Counted from the first letter of the stretch, positions 54,086-64,000 are shown. The stretch is DNA of 64,000 nt from Septoria linicola (GCA_024114885.1 CP099418.1:4092001-4156000), one strand, 5' to 3'. The notes: generated from the letters alone by a model not told the origin. A program made the numbers and translations.

Positions 54086-55626
54086 CTACACCTGTCGTAC
54101 TTCTTTGCCCTTGCCCTCTGGTCTTTCACTCTCCCACTCGTCACGGAGCACTGCATACACAGTGTCTGTGAGAAGAATGAGTATTGCGAGACTCCAAACC
54201 AGTGTGATGGCGTAGAAGAAGTTGGCGTTGCCAGATCCTGCATAGATCCAGAGGTGATGGAATGCCGGTCCCAGCAGTGACGCGTAGAGTAAAGCCGCAA
54301 GGGCTGGGAATGTATAACGATGGCTCGAGCATACTGTATGACTCGTTAGTGACAGTGGTGATCCAGACTTGATTGACTTACACTCAAACACATGCCCCAG
54401 TAGGCAAAGGCTACTCAACCAAGTTCCAACATCTCCAACATTGGCATATGGTTGAAAGACAGCATTGATCCCCATCATAAGCACAACGGCCACGAGAGGT
54501 TGTTTCCTGAATCGCAAGCAAAATGGAATGCTGTAGGAGAGCATGTGCAGCCAGAAGACGCCAAGGAAGAACTCCCTGAATGCGTCGAACATCTCAATGA
54601 AGAAGTACCACCACAGACCGGCGTTAGGTGTCAGGTCCGGTAGTGTCAGAGGCGTCATGTAGACTGATTCCAAGAAGTGCCAGGATGGAAGCAGTAGACG
54701 CGAAAGACCTAGCAAGAATCCTGAAGTTATTACGAAGGTGGTGACAAGCACGATCGAGAATGGCGCCACAGATGGTAGCAACTGCTTGCTGTAGGCAATT
54801 CTCGTGGCTTTCCCAATGCCCGCCACTCCTTCATCTGTCTTGGTCGCAGCACCAGCCAATTGGACACAGAGTTGGTCGTAACAGAGCATGCCGACCGGAG
54901 GCAGGAGTAAGATCGGGTGCAGGCTCACATACGTTGCTATTGCTAGAGCAAATGCTGCGGTGACGACTTTGGCTTGGCATGCATGCTTGATGCTGAGGAG
55001 GGTGAAGAAAGCCGCGAATGTCGTGGTCGGTCGTCCGAAACAAGCCAGTAGTGTGTACGGGTTGAACAGGTACATTGCTGCCACGGAGGCCGGTCGCCAC
55101 AGTCGGTCTGCTCGTGGCGACGTATATAGGAGCGAAGCTGCCGCCGCGCCAGAGTTGGCAATATCGTAAAGACAGTCGGCAGTGAGGATGTCAAGGCCGG
55201 CATAGATCACAACAGTGGCTAAGCGACCGAGCCATGAAGCTGATGAAGGCAGCAGGGAGAATAGAGGTAGGAACAACGGAGCCTAGAGGAGTTCAGCATG
55301 CGTATATTGGTATTCGCAGAACCATCGCTGACCTGGTGGAATATGCCTCCATCGTAAGGGTCAAGTCCTCGCTCGTATAAGAACAATCCTTCCTGTACTG
55401 CGCAGTCTCAGCTCCTGCCCGCGCTTTAGCCCTTGTGGCCTTGATTTGAATGCATTGTTCACATACATCTCTTAAAGCTATTGACGGGCGTTGATATCTC
55501 CACCCTGCTCGTCAAAAGATCAGGGAGTCCAGGAAACGTAAGAGCCAACAGTATTCGAAGCGTGGCTGCAGCTGAGAACAGCACGGTCTTGGGGTGGTCA
55601 TTGTAGACCTTTGCTAGGGCGTCCAT
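54086..55626 (-). CDS. gab1: GPI transamidase subunit PIG-U/Gab1 (Cdc91)
   Basis: ER multi-pass subunit of the GPI-transamidase complex that attaches GPI anchors to proteins. Four exons: 55626-55467, 55397-55333, 55282-54382 and 54333-54086; introns of 69, 50 and 48 nt; 457 residues. The N-terminus, from exons 1 and 2, restores STPVNSFKRLQEGLFLYERG and then DPYDGGIFHQAPLFLPLF, the family signature. Several hydrophobic segments follow, with the FNPYTLLACFGRPTT motif and near the end LLGPAFHHLWIYAGSGNANF. The last intron is a multiple of three without a stop, so a retained-intron reading is possible, but splicing gives the better family match. It is divergent from nop7 over 288 bp. Confidence 0.92.
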
Positions 55627-55914
55627 GGCTCGAAGTCGCTGTCCTCATTGCATCGTGCGGTGGTTATCGTGGTGGTCAGAGGATGAGGATGGGCTTCTGG
55701 CACAATACAGCACAGCTATGCACAACTGTCATATGCGCTCCGTCGGGCGTCTCTAAACAGACAAGGGCTCGCTGGCTGGCTTGACTTGACTTGACCCTGG
55801 ACAGCGATCGCGCCTGCCGAACTCCGAGAAAGTCTAATAAACTTCTCGAGAAGCGCAACAAAAAGTTCTGACAATCGCCGTCCACCAACATTGTACGATA
55901 CAACAGCCGCAGAC
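55627..55914. promoter_or_regulatory. Divergent gab1/nop7 promoter region
   Basis: 288 bp between two start codons. It contains a short CTTGACTTGACTTGACC repeat at 55780-55796 (GACTT units). No operator was assigned. Confidence 0.4.
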
Positions 55915-58137
55915 ATGGCGAAAATCAAGAAGAAGGGTATATATCTATCTGTGCAAATGGAGTGTCCGGTCTCATCCGCTGACGAGTATCTGCACAGGCA
56001 CATCCGGCAATGCGAAGAACTACATCACTCGTTCGCAGGCGGTGCGCAAGCTGCAAGTTTCGCTGCCAGACTTCAGACGACTGTGCATCTTCAAGGGTAC
56101 AGCACATAACATACACTCAGATGTGTGCGAACGGCACTAAAGGCGCGCATAGGCATCTATCCCCGCGAACCACGATCGAAGAAGCGTGCATCGAAGTCGG
56201 CCACGCCCTCCACCACCTTCTACTACACCAAGGACATCCAGTATCTCCTCCACGAGCCGCTTCTCGCCAAATTCCGTGATCAAAAGGCCCTCGCGAAGAA
56301 GATCAGTCGAGCGCTCGGCAAGAATGAAGTCGGCGACGCCTCGCGCATGGAGCGCAACCTGACGCCCCGCATGAAGCTGGACCACATCATCAAGGAACGA
56401 TACCCGACCTTCGTAGACGCCCTGCGAGACCTCGACGATGCGCTATCAATGCTATTCTTGTTCGCCAACCTGCCCAGCACCTCGGACGTCCCACCCAAGA
56501 TCATTGCGAAATGCCAGAGACTGACGCTGGAATTCGAGCACTACCTCATCCGAACGCACAGTCTGAGAAAGAGTTTCTTGTCCATCAAGGGCATTTATTA
56601 TCAGGCAACAATCCAGGGACAGGATATCTTGTGGCTCGTTCCCTACCGGTTCGTGCAGAAGAACTCGCCTGATGTCGATTTCCGAATCATGGCTACATTT
56701 GTAGAGTTCTACACCACTCTGCTAGGCTTCGTGAACTTCCGACTGTACAGCCATATTGGACTTGTGTATCCACCAAAGTTTGACCTGAAGAGCGAGGAGC
56801 AAGGAGCAGAGCTGGGCGCGTTCAAGCTGGAGGGCAAGGACCAGGACAATGCAGAGGAAGAGCAGGAGCAGCTACGTGACGCAGAGGCCAACGAGAAAGC
56901 GCAGGCTGAAGCTGATCGATTGCTTGCTCTAGAAGAGCCTAAGACATCACAAACGCTAGGAAGGAGTACACAGGACGATGGCGAAGCTGCAGAGATTGAT
57001 GATCGGCCTACCGAGACTGCACTTGACCAGTTTGAAAGCGTGGACCCTAATGCCGACAAACTGCTCCAGCCGTCAATCACAGCTGATGTGGAATCTGCTG
57101 CGAAGCTGTTCGAGCCCTTCACATTCTTCTTGTCCCGAGAGACACCCAGGCATCCATTGGAGTTCATCCTCAAATCCTTCGGCTGCAAGCGAGTGGGATG
57201 GCAGAGCTTAGACGGCGAGGCGGGGTCATATTGCAACGAAGACGACACGCGCATAACCCACCAGATCGTCGACCGACCCGACATTCCGCTGCCATCACCA
57301 CCACAGACTGATGATGAAGATGGCTTTGACGACGGTGTGGACGACTCTGCAGCGATCAGGAAGGCGAATGAGCGAGTGCCAGGAAGGACATACATCCAAC
57401 CACAATGGGTATGGGATTCAATTAACGCAGGCCAGCTCCAACGACCTGATCTGTACGCCCCCGGCGCGACTCTACCTCCCCACTTGAGCCCGTGGGTGAA
57501 GCCAAAGCAAGGCGATTACGATCCTACAAAGCCACTGGCTGAGCAGGAAACCGAGGCCGAGGCAGCAGCAGCAGAAGACGAGTCCGACGAGGAGGATGAA
57601 GATGTCGAGGTCGACGAAGGAAGCGAAGGCGAAGAAGTTGAGGGTGTACGTGGCGACGCCGAAGCAGAAGATCTCGAAGCCCACCTCCAAGGCCGAGACG
57701 TCGCACAAGGCGAAGGCATGGACGTCGAGCTAGGCAACGATCAAGACGACTCCGACGACAGTGAAGCCGACGCAGGCGCACCCACCGACGACTTTGGCGG
57801 ATTCTCCGAAGACGAAGAAGTCGAAGACGACGCCGCCCGAGCAGCACGAGAACACCAAGCCGAGCTCGAAGCAGAAGCCCAAGGCAAAAACGTCAAATCT
57901 GCAGACCCCAAGGACAAGAAGAAGCAAGCCAAAGCCACCGCTCAAGCGAAACGCACACAAGCCGAACGCGAAGCAGAAGAAGACCTGGAGAGGCGCAAGG
58001 GCATGATGCCGCGACGCAAGAGGAAGATGTACGAGAAGATGGTGTACAGCAATGCGGCCAAGTCCGACGAGGCTGAGAAGATGCGGGCGAAGAGACGGAA
58101 GGTGGAAAAGGAACTGGCTAAAAAGGCGAAAGCATAG
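55915..58137 (+). CDS. nop7: Pescadillo homolog Nop7
   Basis: Nucleolar protein of the PeBoW/Nop7-Erb1-Ytm1 complex, needed for 27S pre-rRNA processing and 60S assembly. Exons 55915-55936 (22 nt), 55998-56096 and 56153-58137; introns of 61 and 56 nt; 701 residues. The opening MAKIKKKGTSGNAKNYITR and then VSLPDFRRLCIFKGIYPREP appears only after splicing and matches the family exactly in style. The N-terminal pescadillo domain includes TTFYYTKDIQYLLHEPLL. A BRCT domain spans about 370-460 (FTFFLSRETPRHPLEF, PQWVWDSINAGQL). The C-terminus is very acidic then Lys/Arg-rich, with coiled-coil tendency. The acidic stretch is longer than in yeast. Confidence 0.95.
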
Positions 58138-58374
58138 TTTTCTGTTGTTGGCAAAGCGTTGGCGTTATGGCGTGGCTGGCAAAGACGTTTGACACCTTTT
58201 AACTAGTAGCTGGACGTCTCGCAAGAAGGTGGCCAGCATCAAATGAATCTGGATTCCAGCACTGCGTGCTGATTATTCATTCAGCGCCATCGGCTAGTCC
58301 CAGATCCAACCACCCTTCTTCTTCCTCGCTATTAGGCACACGCTCAATATCTTCTGGCAGGCCTCCTGAATCCT

Positions 58375-59421
58375 TCACCACCTTTTGCGACTGCATACAA
58401 CCGAATCGCTGCTGTTAAGGACATGGTTTTCGTCCTCGCCGCCCCACGAGTCCAAGCTATGACCACCAGTGCTTCGCGGCCTCTCTTGCTTCTGCTCTCG
58501 TCCTCTCGCGCGAGCACTGCCTTTAGGAACGTCGTCGATGGCTCCCGAAGCCTCATGATCCTCCATTTGACTGGGAACTGGCATCAATGGAACTACCATG
58601 TCTTCGTTCTCGAGCGAACTCTGCTGATCGATCTCAGCTTCCGACAGTGATCGCATGACCTGGTCGCTACTCTCCTGCAGCCACTTTTGCACACGGGTAC
58701 GAGGGGACTGCTTCTGTTGGCCACTTGCCAGGCGCCAGGAGTACGCTGGCATGCTAAATGCCATCTCTCGATAAGATCCTTGCACAGGCGCGAACAATTC
58801 CGCGTAATCAGATCGAAACAGATCCGAATCACTCAAATCGCTCAGGTCATTGCTGGGAACAGAGTGAATTTGCAGGTCCGATCCGGTTGGCATAGAAGGG
58901 GTGTCGTATGGAGAAGTCCCATTGTATATCCTGTTAGGTTGGAGTCGCGGCTGCGGTGACGATACCAGATCTGCTGGAGTACTAGGCCGCTGCCGTAGAG
59001 CAGGCTTCGACCGCGTTGGCAGCATCGAGTAGTCACGCTTAGTCGCGGCCTCAAGCGATTCCAGGCTTTGTCGGTCCATTCTAGCAGCTTTTTCGAGTGA
59101 AATTGCTATGTCTGTGAGGAGACTTGTGCCACCCGCATCATTCTTGATAGGCTTGCCGCGTGATCGGTATTTGAGACGTGCAAGGCGTTGCATCTCGCGA
59201 GCAGTAGCGGAAAGTGAAGCCTCCCTAGAGTCCATGAGCACGTCGCCAGTGCATTGTTCGATTGAGGATGCTTTTGGGGACGATGTCTTTGGAGGCTTTG
59301 ATGATCGTGATCGGTCAGGCTTGCGAGAAGTGGCTACTGCTGTCGAGTCCGTACTCGAAAAGTATCCGAAGAGGAGGCTGAACTTGAAGTGAAACATGGT
59401 GACATCGCCACATGCTGCCAT
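58375..59421 (-). CDS. Hypothetical protein, Ser-rich, gene model incomplete at both ends
   Basis: Open frame from the ATG at 59421 to a TGA at 58375, 348 residues, mostly Ser/Arg/Asp-rich and probably disordered. More ordered pieces are AREMQRLARLKYRSRGKPI and LLTDIAISLEKAARMDRQSL. No family is recognised. Two signs say the model is incomplete. Upstream, a perfect TACTAAC branch point (59478-59472) and TTGCAG acceptor (ending 59426) suggest an intron and a 5' exon. Downstream, another frame continues with coding-like KVVKDSGGLPEDIERVPNSE and stops at 58277, implying an unseen intron or a frameshift near 58395. Confidence 0.5.
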   Translation of the reverse strand: MAACGDVTMFHFKFSLLFGYFSSTDSTAVATSRKPDRSRSSKPPKTSSPKASSIEQCTGDVLMDSREASLSATAREMQRLARLKYRSRGKPIKNDAGGTSLLTDIAISLEKAARMDRQSLESLEAATKRDYSMLPTRSKPALRQRPSTPADLVSSPQPRLQPNRIYNGTSPYDTPSMPTGSDLQIHSVPSNDLSDLSDSDLFRSDYAELFAPVQGSYREMAFSMPAYSWRLASGQQKQSPRTRVQKWLQESSDQVMRSLSEAEIDQQSSLENEDMVVPLMPVPSQMEDHEASGAIDDVPKGSARARGREQKQERPRSTGGHSLDSWGGEDENHVLNSSDSVVCSRKRW

Positions 59422-59717
59422 TTTCCTGCAATTCGAGGCAGTCTGGAATTCGGATGAGAGTTGACAGGTATGTTAGTAAAGGAAATAAGCATGTTTGCAG
59501 CAGTTACACTTTGGGAGTGGTTGTAGCTGCACATTCACTCGAGCCGCTGCCAAGACATTCACAGCGAATTCCTGCTTCAACCAAGCAGACCAAGGCGTCC
59601 TGCTAAGGAGACATAGAAGGACTCATAGGGTGATGTCGAACTCGAATGCCGTGGTACAGCTTGATGACTTGTAAGATCTTGATAGGTGCTTGTGATATTT
59701 ATCGCCTTTGGTCACCA

Positions 59718-60695
59718 TCACGAAAGCTCGTCTTGAGCCCTGCACTTTCCTTTGCCACCATAACTGAAGCCTTGAACAGTTGGCATTTCGGCAACCTCAC
59801 ACGGTCCACTGGCGATAGAGGGGGTACCGGACAAGAGAGCTTCGGTTTGGCGCAGCCCTTCGAGTATATTCCTGCGTCTCTCCTCTACCAGTCCAGAGCC
59901 CATTGATGCAACTCTTCGCAGTGGAAGCCTTGACCCGCTCCCGAGATCATCGCGTGAGGTCAAGTATTCTTCCATCTCGCCGATTCGATTCTGCAAGATA
60001 CTTCTCCTCAAATGCTCAATACGATCCTGCATCACCATCCTTTCAAGGCCTCTCAGCTGATCTGCGAAGTCTTCCTAGCTCGTCAGCGGGTCTGCTGCCG
60101 TTCGTTGGCTTCTGTCATGCGGTCCATCGTTCTGCGGAAGTGCAGTCGTGCCACTCATGTTCGCGATGAGAGGTTTCGAATGTGCAGACTCTTCTGGTAT
60201 AGGCGAAAGCAACGTTGACGCGCTTCGTGCACGACGAAGCTGAGACGGCTGACCTGATGCCCAGTCGTGATAATGTATCGACTCAGGTGGTCGAATTAGG
60301 GAAAGATTACTCTGCCTCCAGGCTGCCGGATGTTCAGGCCCGTATAGATGCTCGCTGATAGCTCTCTCTCCACGATTTGAGCAGCAGCAGCTTTGTGTGG
60401 ATGATCCAGGCGCATCTCTCAGTCTTTTAGGTAGCCACTTTGGTCGTCGACATCTGAAGACATGTCAGCACTTTTTCAGCACAAGTGAGGCTAGTCAATG
60501 TATGGATGGAATGTGGAAGGCTATCACGCAGTGCTCCCGATCAATTTGAAGGGATTTGTCGTGGCCGACTTACGGATGAGGTCCTTTATGCCTGTGTTGT
60601 TTCAACTTCGTGATCCTTTCCCATGAAGTCGCGATGATTATCGCTCCAACGGTAGTGCAGAATGTTGTCGCAAGCACCAGTGGCTCGAGAGGCAT
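59718..60695 (-). pseudogene. Hypothetical gene with membrane segment and in-frame TAG
   Basis: Exon 1 (60695-60574) encodes MPLEPLVLATTFCTTVGAII and more, a likely membrane segment, and ends in a GTAAGT donor. A 120-nt intron (branch TGCTGAC, acceptor TCTTCAG) joins exon 2 at 60453 in frame. The frame continues coding-like (WLPKRLRDAPGS, LRRARSASTLLSPIPEES) until TAG at 60077-60075. The same frame then resumes with EDFADQLRGLERMVMQDRIE and runs to 59718. Either the TAG is a disabling mutation, or a second intron removes it (acceptor GACTTCGCAG near 60064; the only matching donor, GTGGCA, is weak), or two genes are present. No family is recognised. It may be one locus with the 58375-59421 frame. 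Confidence 0.4.
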
Positions 60696-61273
60696 TGGGA
60701 TCTGCAATGCCCTCGTTCCTGTTCGTGAGCGTGTCGAGCCCGTGAATGAATGAGGCTCGTGAGATATTGCATGTAATGACAAGCTTGCGAATGATGTCCA
60801 CGGTAGCATCTGGAGGACAGACTGGCAGTCTGGGTGTCACATCCCACGCGCATGAGATGACGCCCAAATGGTTTCAAGTCGCAGCAGGTGTGATGAGCTG
60901 CACATGGGAAGGCCTATGTTTCATCAGTGCTCGTGTGGCTCTTGCCGAGAGATACTCATGGCAGGTGCAGCTTGACGCCTCCACAAGTACAGCACTCAAC
61001 AAGCAAAACTCTCGCTGTACTGGGAAGAGGCAATAATGTCCACGCTAGACACCGAAAGCCAGCAACCTGCTGCCTACCCGTGGATAGACACGTTGCCTGC
61101 ACAGCTGTTCTTCCTGAAATGCACACAGTCTGAGATATCGATCAAAGGCTAGGGTCAATTTGCGTAAACAGTACTTCCGTGGCTCTAGTTGGTCATTTCC
61201 GATAGTGTCCTTTCTTTCCCCAAAGCGTGCCCACCGACGCTGTGCGCTGCGAAACGCGTCTCATCTGACCATT
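60696..61273. other. Intergenic region
   Basis: Upstream of the TAG-containing locus and 3' of sar1. Minus-strand frames here are short and unsupported. Nothing recognised. Confidence 0.45.
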
Positions 61274-61905
61274 CTAAACGTACTGCGAGAGCCAGCGAAT
61301 ACCATCTCCGTAACCTTGTCTCATGACCACCGAGCACATGAAGATCTCAATCGGTCTGATTCCATCAAGAGGCACCTTGCCTTTACCGGTTGTCTGATAC
61401 AGCCCCAACTCGTGGCGTAATTGGTCCTCACTGACGGCATTTGGGTGGTCGATCTTGTTTCCGAGGATGAGGAATGGTGTCTTTGCGAGGTCCTCCATGC
61501 TGAGCAGAGCGTCAAGCTCCGCCTTGGACTCGGCAAATCGCTCGGGGTCCTTTGCGTCGACGAGGAAGACAATTCCACTGACTTCTGGGAAGTAGTCCTT
61601 CCACAGTCGGCGCGCCTGTTGATGTCCACCCAGATCGAAAGTTGTGAATCGGCAGCTGCCTACGCTCAGCTCTTCGGATGTTGGGTGCAGCGTGGGCTGG
61701 AGGATGGCCACGCGGTCGTTCTTCAGCATGTGCAGGAGCTAGGAGGATAGTCAGCAAGTGTCATGATAGAAGTGTACATACTATAGCATCGAGAACATAC
61801 CGTGGTCTTGCCGGCATTGTCGAGACCGAGAAACAGCAGTTTGGCGTGCTTGTTGGCGAGGCCCAAGTTCGCCAGCAGGTCCCAAAACCAGTCAATCACC
61901 CACAT
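61274..61905 (-). CDS. sar1: Sar1 GTPase (COPII coat assembly)
   Basis: Small ARF/SAR GTPase that starts COPII vesicle formation at ER exit sites. Exons 61905-61801 and 61738-61274 flank a 62-nt phase-0 intron (GTATGT...TCCTAG), giving 189 residues, exactly the family length. The amphipathic N-terminus reads MWVIDWFWDLLANLGL. The P-loop GLDNAGKTT sits at 27-35 and ends at the junction. Then come LLHMLKNDR, the switch-1 region QPTLHPTSEEL, FDLGGH (switch 2), GNKIDHPNA and the C-terminal SVVMRQGYGDGIRWLSQYV. All features fit an active Sar1. Confidence 0.97.
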
Positions 61906-62257
61906 GTTGGAGTCAGTCTGTGTCGTGAGGTTCGGAAGGGACGAAGTCGATGTTGCGCGCAAGGCGGAGTATGTCGCCGAAGAGTGAATGAGTGGTAATG
62001 GGGATTGGGATGTTGTCGGCGGCGAAGTGAACACTTCCACAGAGACACAGCGAGCGCCAAGTCGAGTCGCAAGTCGAGACCCTGACCCTGACCCTCTCAC
62101 CACGTTACGTTACCCTTTGCTCGATCGCGTCTGACTGCTCAGTTACTGCTACCACTAACTAGTTAAGGAGCACTATAACATCTGGTCCCACGCGTCAGTC
62201 GCATCCACAGCCTCTGCTGCATCTTGAACTTCCCACGCTCCTTACCATCCGACGGAA
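61906..62257. promoter_or_regulatory. Divergent sar1/dpm2 promoter region
   Basis: 352 bp between start codons. It includes an ACTAACTAGTTAAG palindromic stretch (62152-62165) and ACGCGT at 62190-62195. A repeated CCCTGACCCTGACCCTCTC run lies at 62079-62097. Co-regulation of the two ER genes is plausible but inferred. Confidence 0.4.
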
Positions 62258-62656
62258 ATGGCCGCCAACACTTTGGTACAGCTCTTCCGTTCAAAACACA
62301 TCAAATGCTTAATCAAGCTAACTTTCACCCTCTCCATAGCTTGATCGCCTCGTCGGACTCGCAATGCTTGTCCTTGCCTCGACCGTCTTCCTCTACTACA
62401 CTATCTGGACCCTGCTCATGGTATGTAATCTATCTACAAAGTGACAATGCCTGAAAGCTAAATTCTCTAGCCATTCGTCGACGACTCGCACCCAATTCAG
62501 AACCTCTTCCCGCCTCGAGTCTGGGCCATTCGCATTCCGGTCATCCTTCTCCTTGTTGGCGGCGCTGTTGTCGGCAGCTTTTTGAGCGTGGTCATGATCA
62601 AGAGCAATAGGAAGAAGGCATTGAAGGCGAAGAAGGCTGCCGCGAAAGTGCAATAG
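62258..62656 (+). CDS. dpm2: Dpm2, regulatory subunit of dolichol-phosphate-mannose synthase
   Basis: Small ER membrane protein that stabilises the catalytic Dpm1 subunit. Three exons, too short for simple frame searches: 62258-62275 (18 nt, MAANTL), 62340-62420 and 62471-62656; introns of 64 nt (branch AGCTAAC) and 50 nt; 94 residues. Two membrane helices are visible: LVGLAMLVLASTVFLYYTIW (about 10-29) and IPVILLLVGGAVVGSFL (about 54-72). Between them is the conserved PFVDDSHPIQNLFPPR loop (34-49). The C-terminus is Lys/Ala-rich. Length, loop and topology match Dpm2. A Dpm2-dependent enzyme implies the human-type three-subunit synthase rather than the single yeast Dpm1. Confidence 0.93.
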
Positions 62657-62975
62657 ATGCTTCCCTCAGGGGCATTGGCTGGCGTCAAGGACATATTATC
62701 AGGCGGGGACTTGGAGACGTATACAGTCCAACGATGTAGGAGCCCGAAAACTTGCCTTAAATCGATGCGGCCCCATCAATGCACATTGAAATAATGCTCA
62801 TTTCATGCTATCATGCTTGTTCCGGTTCATCCTTTGCGGCGAGCTCAAAATGTTGGGTATCTCCGAGAAAGTATAGTGCACAGCTGTGCTCCTCCATGCA
62901 ACTTCAATTCCAGTCGCGTCTTGTTCGCTCAACGCCAGGTTCCAATCGCAATTCGCTCTCGATCCCCTTCAAGCC
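62657..62975. other. Convergent 3' region dpm2 / nnf1
   Basis: 3' flanks of two convergent genes. Nothing recognised. Confidence 0.5.
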
Positions 62976-63647
62976 TCATCGAATGCTGCTGTCGGCCTCC
63001 CTGGCTTCTGCTCGCAGCCCCTCTATCTGTTCGGGCTGCAATGCCGCAACGCTGCCATTCAGATCCTTAACCACACCTTCTAGCCCATCGATCAACTTCT
63101 TGATATCTTGTCTTTGTTGCTGCACTCTCTCCATAATCTCCTCATTCTCTTGGCCCAATGCTTCCTGTCTTTCGCGCATCGTCCTGTCCCACTCGCCCAA
63201 TGTCGGGGCTAGATGACTGATGTATAGCTGACGTGCTGGCAGAGTATGAGCAGGCACAGGCACAGATTCTTCTCCGTTCTCCGCGGCTTGTGTCTTGCGC
63301 CGCCTGGCGTCCTCAATCAGCCTGTCCAGCTCATTCAATGACAAAACCACGCTCCGCTCTGCCAGAATGGATTCGAATTCTTTGCGCATGCTTTCGCCGA
63401 GCTTCTGCGTGAACTGCTCATGTAGCAGCTTCACAGAACCGGGTACTTGTCTCGCGGGCGTGGGAAAACACGCAGCGAAGTTGTTGTATGAACATGTCTT
63501 CAGCACGTGGTTGATCGCGTCGTTGTACAGTTTCTGGAGGGCCGTCGCTCGTGGTCCAGGTGCAGACGGTGTTGGAGGCGGTCCAATCGGCGAGGGCGAT
63601 CTTGACGCGCGACCTCTGTTTGTATCTACTTCCATGTCGGTGGCCAT
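62976..63647 (-). CDS. nnf1: Nnf1 subunit of the Mis12/MIND kinetochore complex
   Basis: Kinetochore protein linking inner centromere to the KMN network. Single exon from the ATG at 63647, 223 residues. After a Ser/Pro-rich start comes the family core ALQKLYNDAINHVLKTCSYN, then NFAACFPT, followed by long helices: LHEQFTQKLGESMRKEFESI and EELNELDRL-type coils. The C-terminal coiled coil is rich in Gln, Glu and Lys. An in-frame upstream ATG at 63779 would add 44 unlikely residues. ACGCGT lies 4 bp upstream of the chosen ATG. Together with Spc7 it is the second KMN component in this window, 56 kb away. Confidence 0.88.
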   Translation of the reverse strand: MATDMEVDTNRGRASRSPSPIGPPPTPSAPGPRATALQKLYNDAINHVLKTCSYNNFAACFPTPARQVPGSVKLLHEQFTQKLGESMRKEFESILAERSVVLSLNELDRLIEDARRRKTQAAENGEESVPVPAHTLPARQLYISHLAPTLGEWDRTMRERQEALGQENEEIMERVQQQRQDIKKLIDGLEGVVKDLNGSVAALQPEQIEGLRAEAREADSSIR

Positions 63648-64000
63648 AACACGCGTAGGACGGTGTGCAGTATAGTCTTGCTGGAAGAAAGTGCGTGTTG
63701 TGGTCCTACTCAATCGAGGCAAGCGCTGCTCACGAAGCATCGGTCGACCCCTCGCAGCCTGCTCACATCTCCCATGCAAAGCATCTAAGCGACCGTCACC
63801 ACATCATTCACAACAATCATCTAGTCTGTTATGCATCAATTCACGATTCTTACAAGATGTACGACGTGAAATGAAAGTGCCCACACTGTCTGGCGGCTAT
63901 ATCGTGAGAAATGCCAGACGCCACAACTTAGCAGCAATGAGCATCACACGTCGCGAGACGTACACTTCACACTTCTCAAGCCCGAGTCACATACGCGAGG
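63648..64000. promoter_or_regulatory. Upstream region of nnf1 to window end
   Basis: 353 bp with no gene seen. ACGCGT at 63651-63656 is a potential cell-cycle box, although it sits very close to the start codon. Confidence 0.35.

Noticed and set aside
1..64000. tRNA genes
   Set aside because: A by-eye scan for B-box-like GGTTCGANNCC words on both strands found no candidate with a matching A box and acceptor stem; tRNAscan-SE would be decisive.

Overview
The window is nuclear DNA of a filamentous ascomycete (Pezizomycotina). It shows short spliceosomal introns, mostly 48 to 95 nt, with GTRNGN donors and CTAAC/CTGAC branch points. Genes are packed on both strands. It carries lineage-typical families: two Zn2Cys6 regulators, an FRE-type ferric reductase, a GH3 beta-glucosidase with an N-terminal anchor, an Ure2-like GST, an Iks1 kinase and a New1/Elf1 ABCF protein. 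Class Dothideomycetes is my guess from overall feel; nothing in the sequence proves it. I see no rRNA, tRNA, transposase, CRISPR array or telomere.

Layout. 1-3.3 kb has no gene I can support. 3.3-8.2 kb: spc7/KNL1 kinetochore scaffold (-) and ribosomal protein uS5/Rps2 (+), divergent over 261 bp. 8.6-13.6 kb: an IQ-motif protein (-) and an AT-hook/EVE-domain protein (+). 14.1-20.5 kb, all on the minus strand: Nbs1 of the MRN complex, a Zn2Cys6 factor and a Rab5 GTPase. 22.5-26.8 kb: ferric reductase (+), GST (-, six exons) and tRNA-splicing endonuclease subunit Sen15 (+). 27-38.9 kb: a second Zn2Cys6 factor (-), a 1076-residue coiled-coil protein (+) and the anchored GH3 enzyme (-), which has a GC-AG intron next to an 11-nt microexon. 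40.1-47.7 kb: a dynamin-family GTPase (+), a PNPOx/FNR fusion oxidoreductase (-) and an Iks1-like kinase (-). 48.1-55.6 kb, all minus: New1/Elf1, eL24, an unknown 174-residue protein and the GPI-transamidase subunit PIG-U. 55.9-58.1 kb: pescadillo/Nop7 (+). 58.3-60.7 kb: a poorly resolved minus-strand locus with an in-frame TAG. 61.3-63.7 kb: Sar1 (-), Dpm2 (+) and Nnf1 (-).

How the genes relate. Most are unlinked housekeeping functions. The themes that recur are translation and ribosome biogenesis (Rps2, eL24, New1/Elf1, Nop7), chromosome segregation and repair (Spc7, Nnf1, Nbs1), and the ER/secretory and glycosylation system (Sar1, Dpm2, PIG-U, Rab5). Dpm2 supports dolichol-phosphate-mannose synthesis, which GPI precursor assembly needs before PIG-U's complex can act; Dpm2 shares a 352-bp promoter region with Sar1. 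No operon-like or biosynthetic gene cluster is apparent. Exon structures were worked out by hand from splice signals and reading frame. All join to open frames except the 58-60.7 kb locus.
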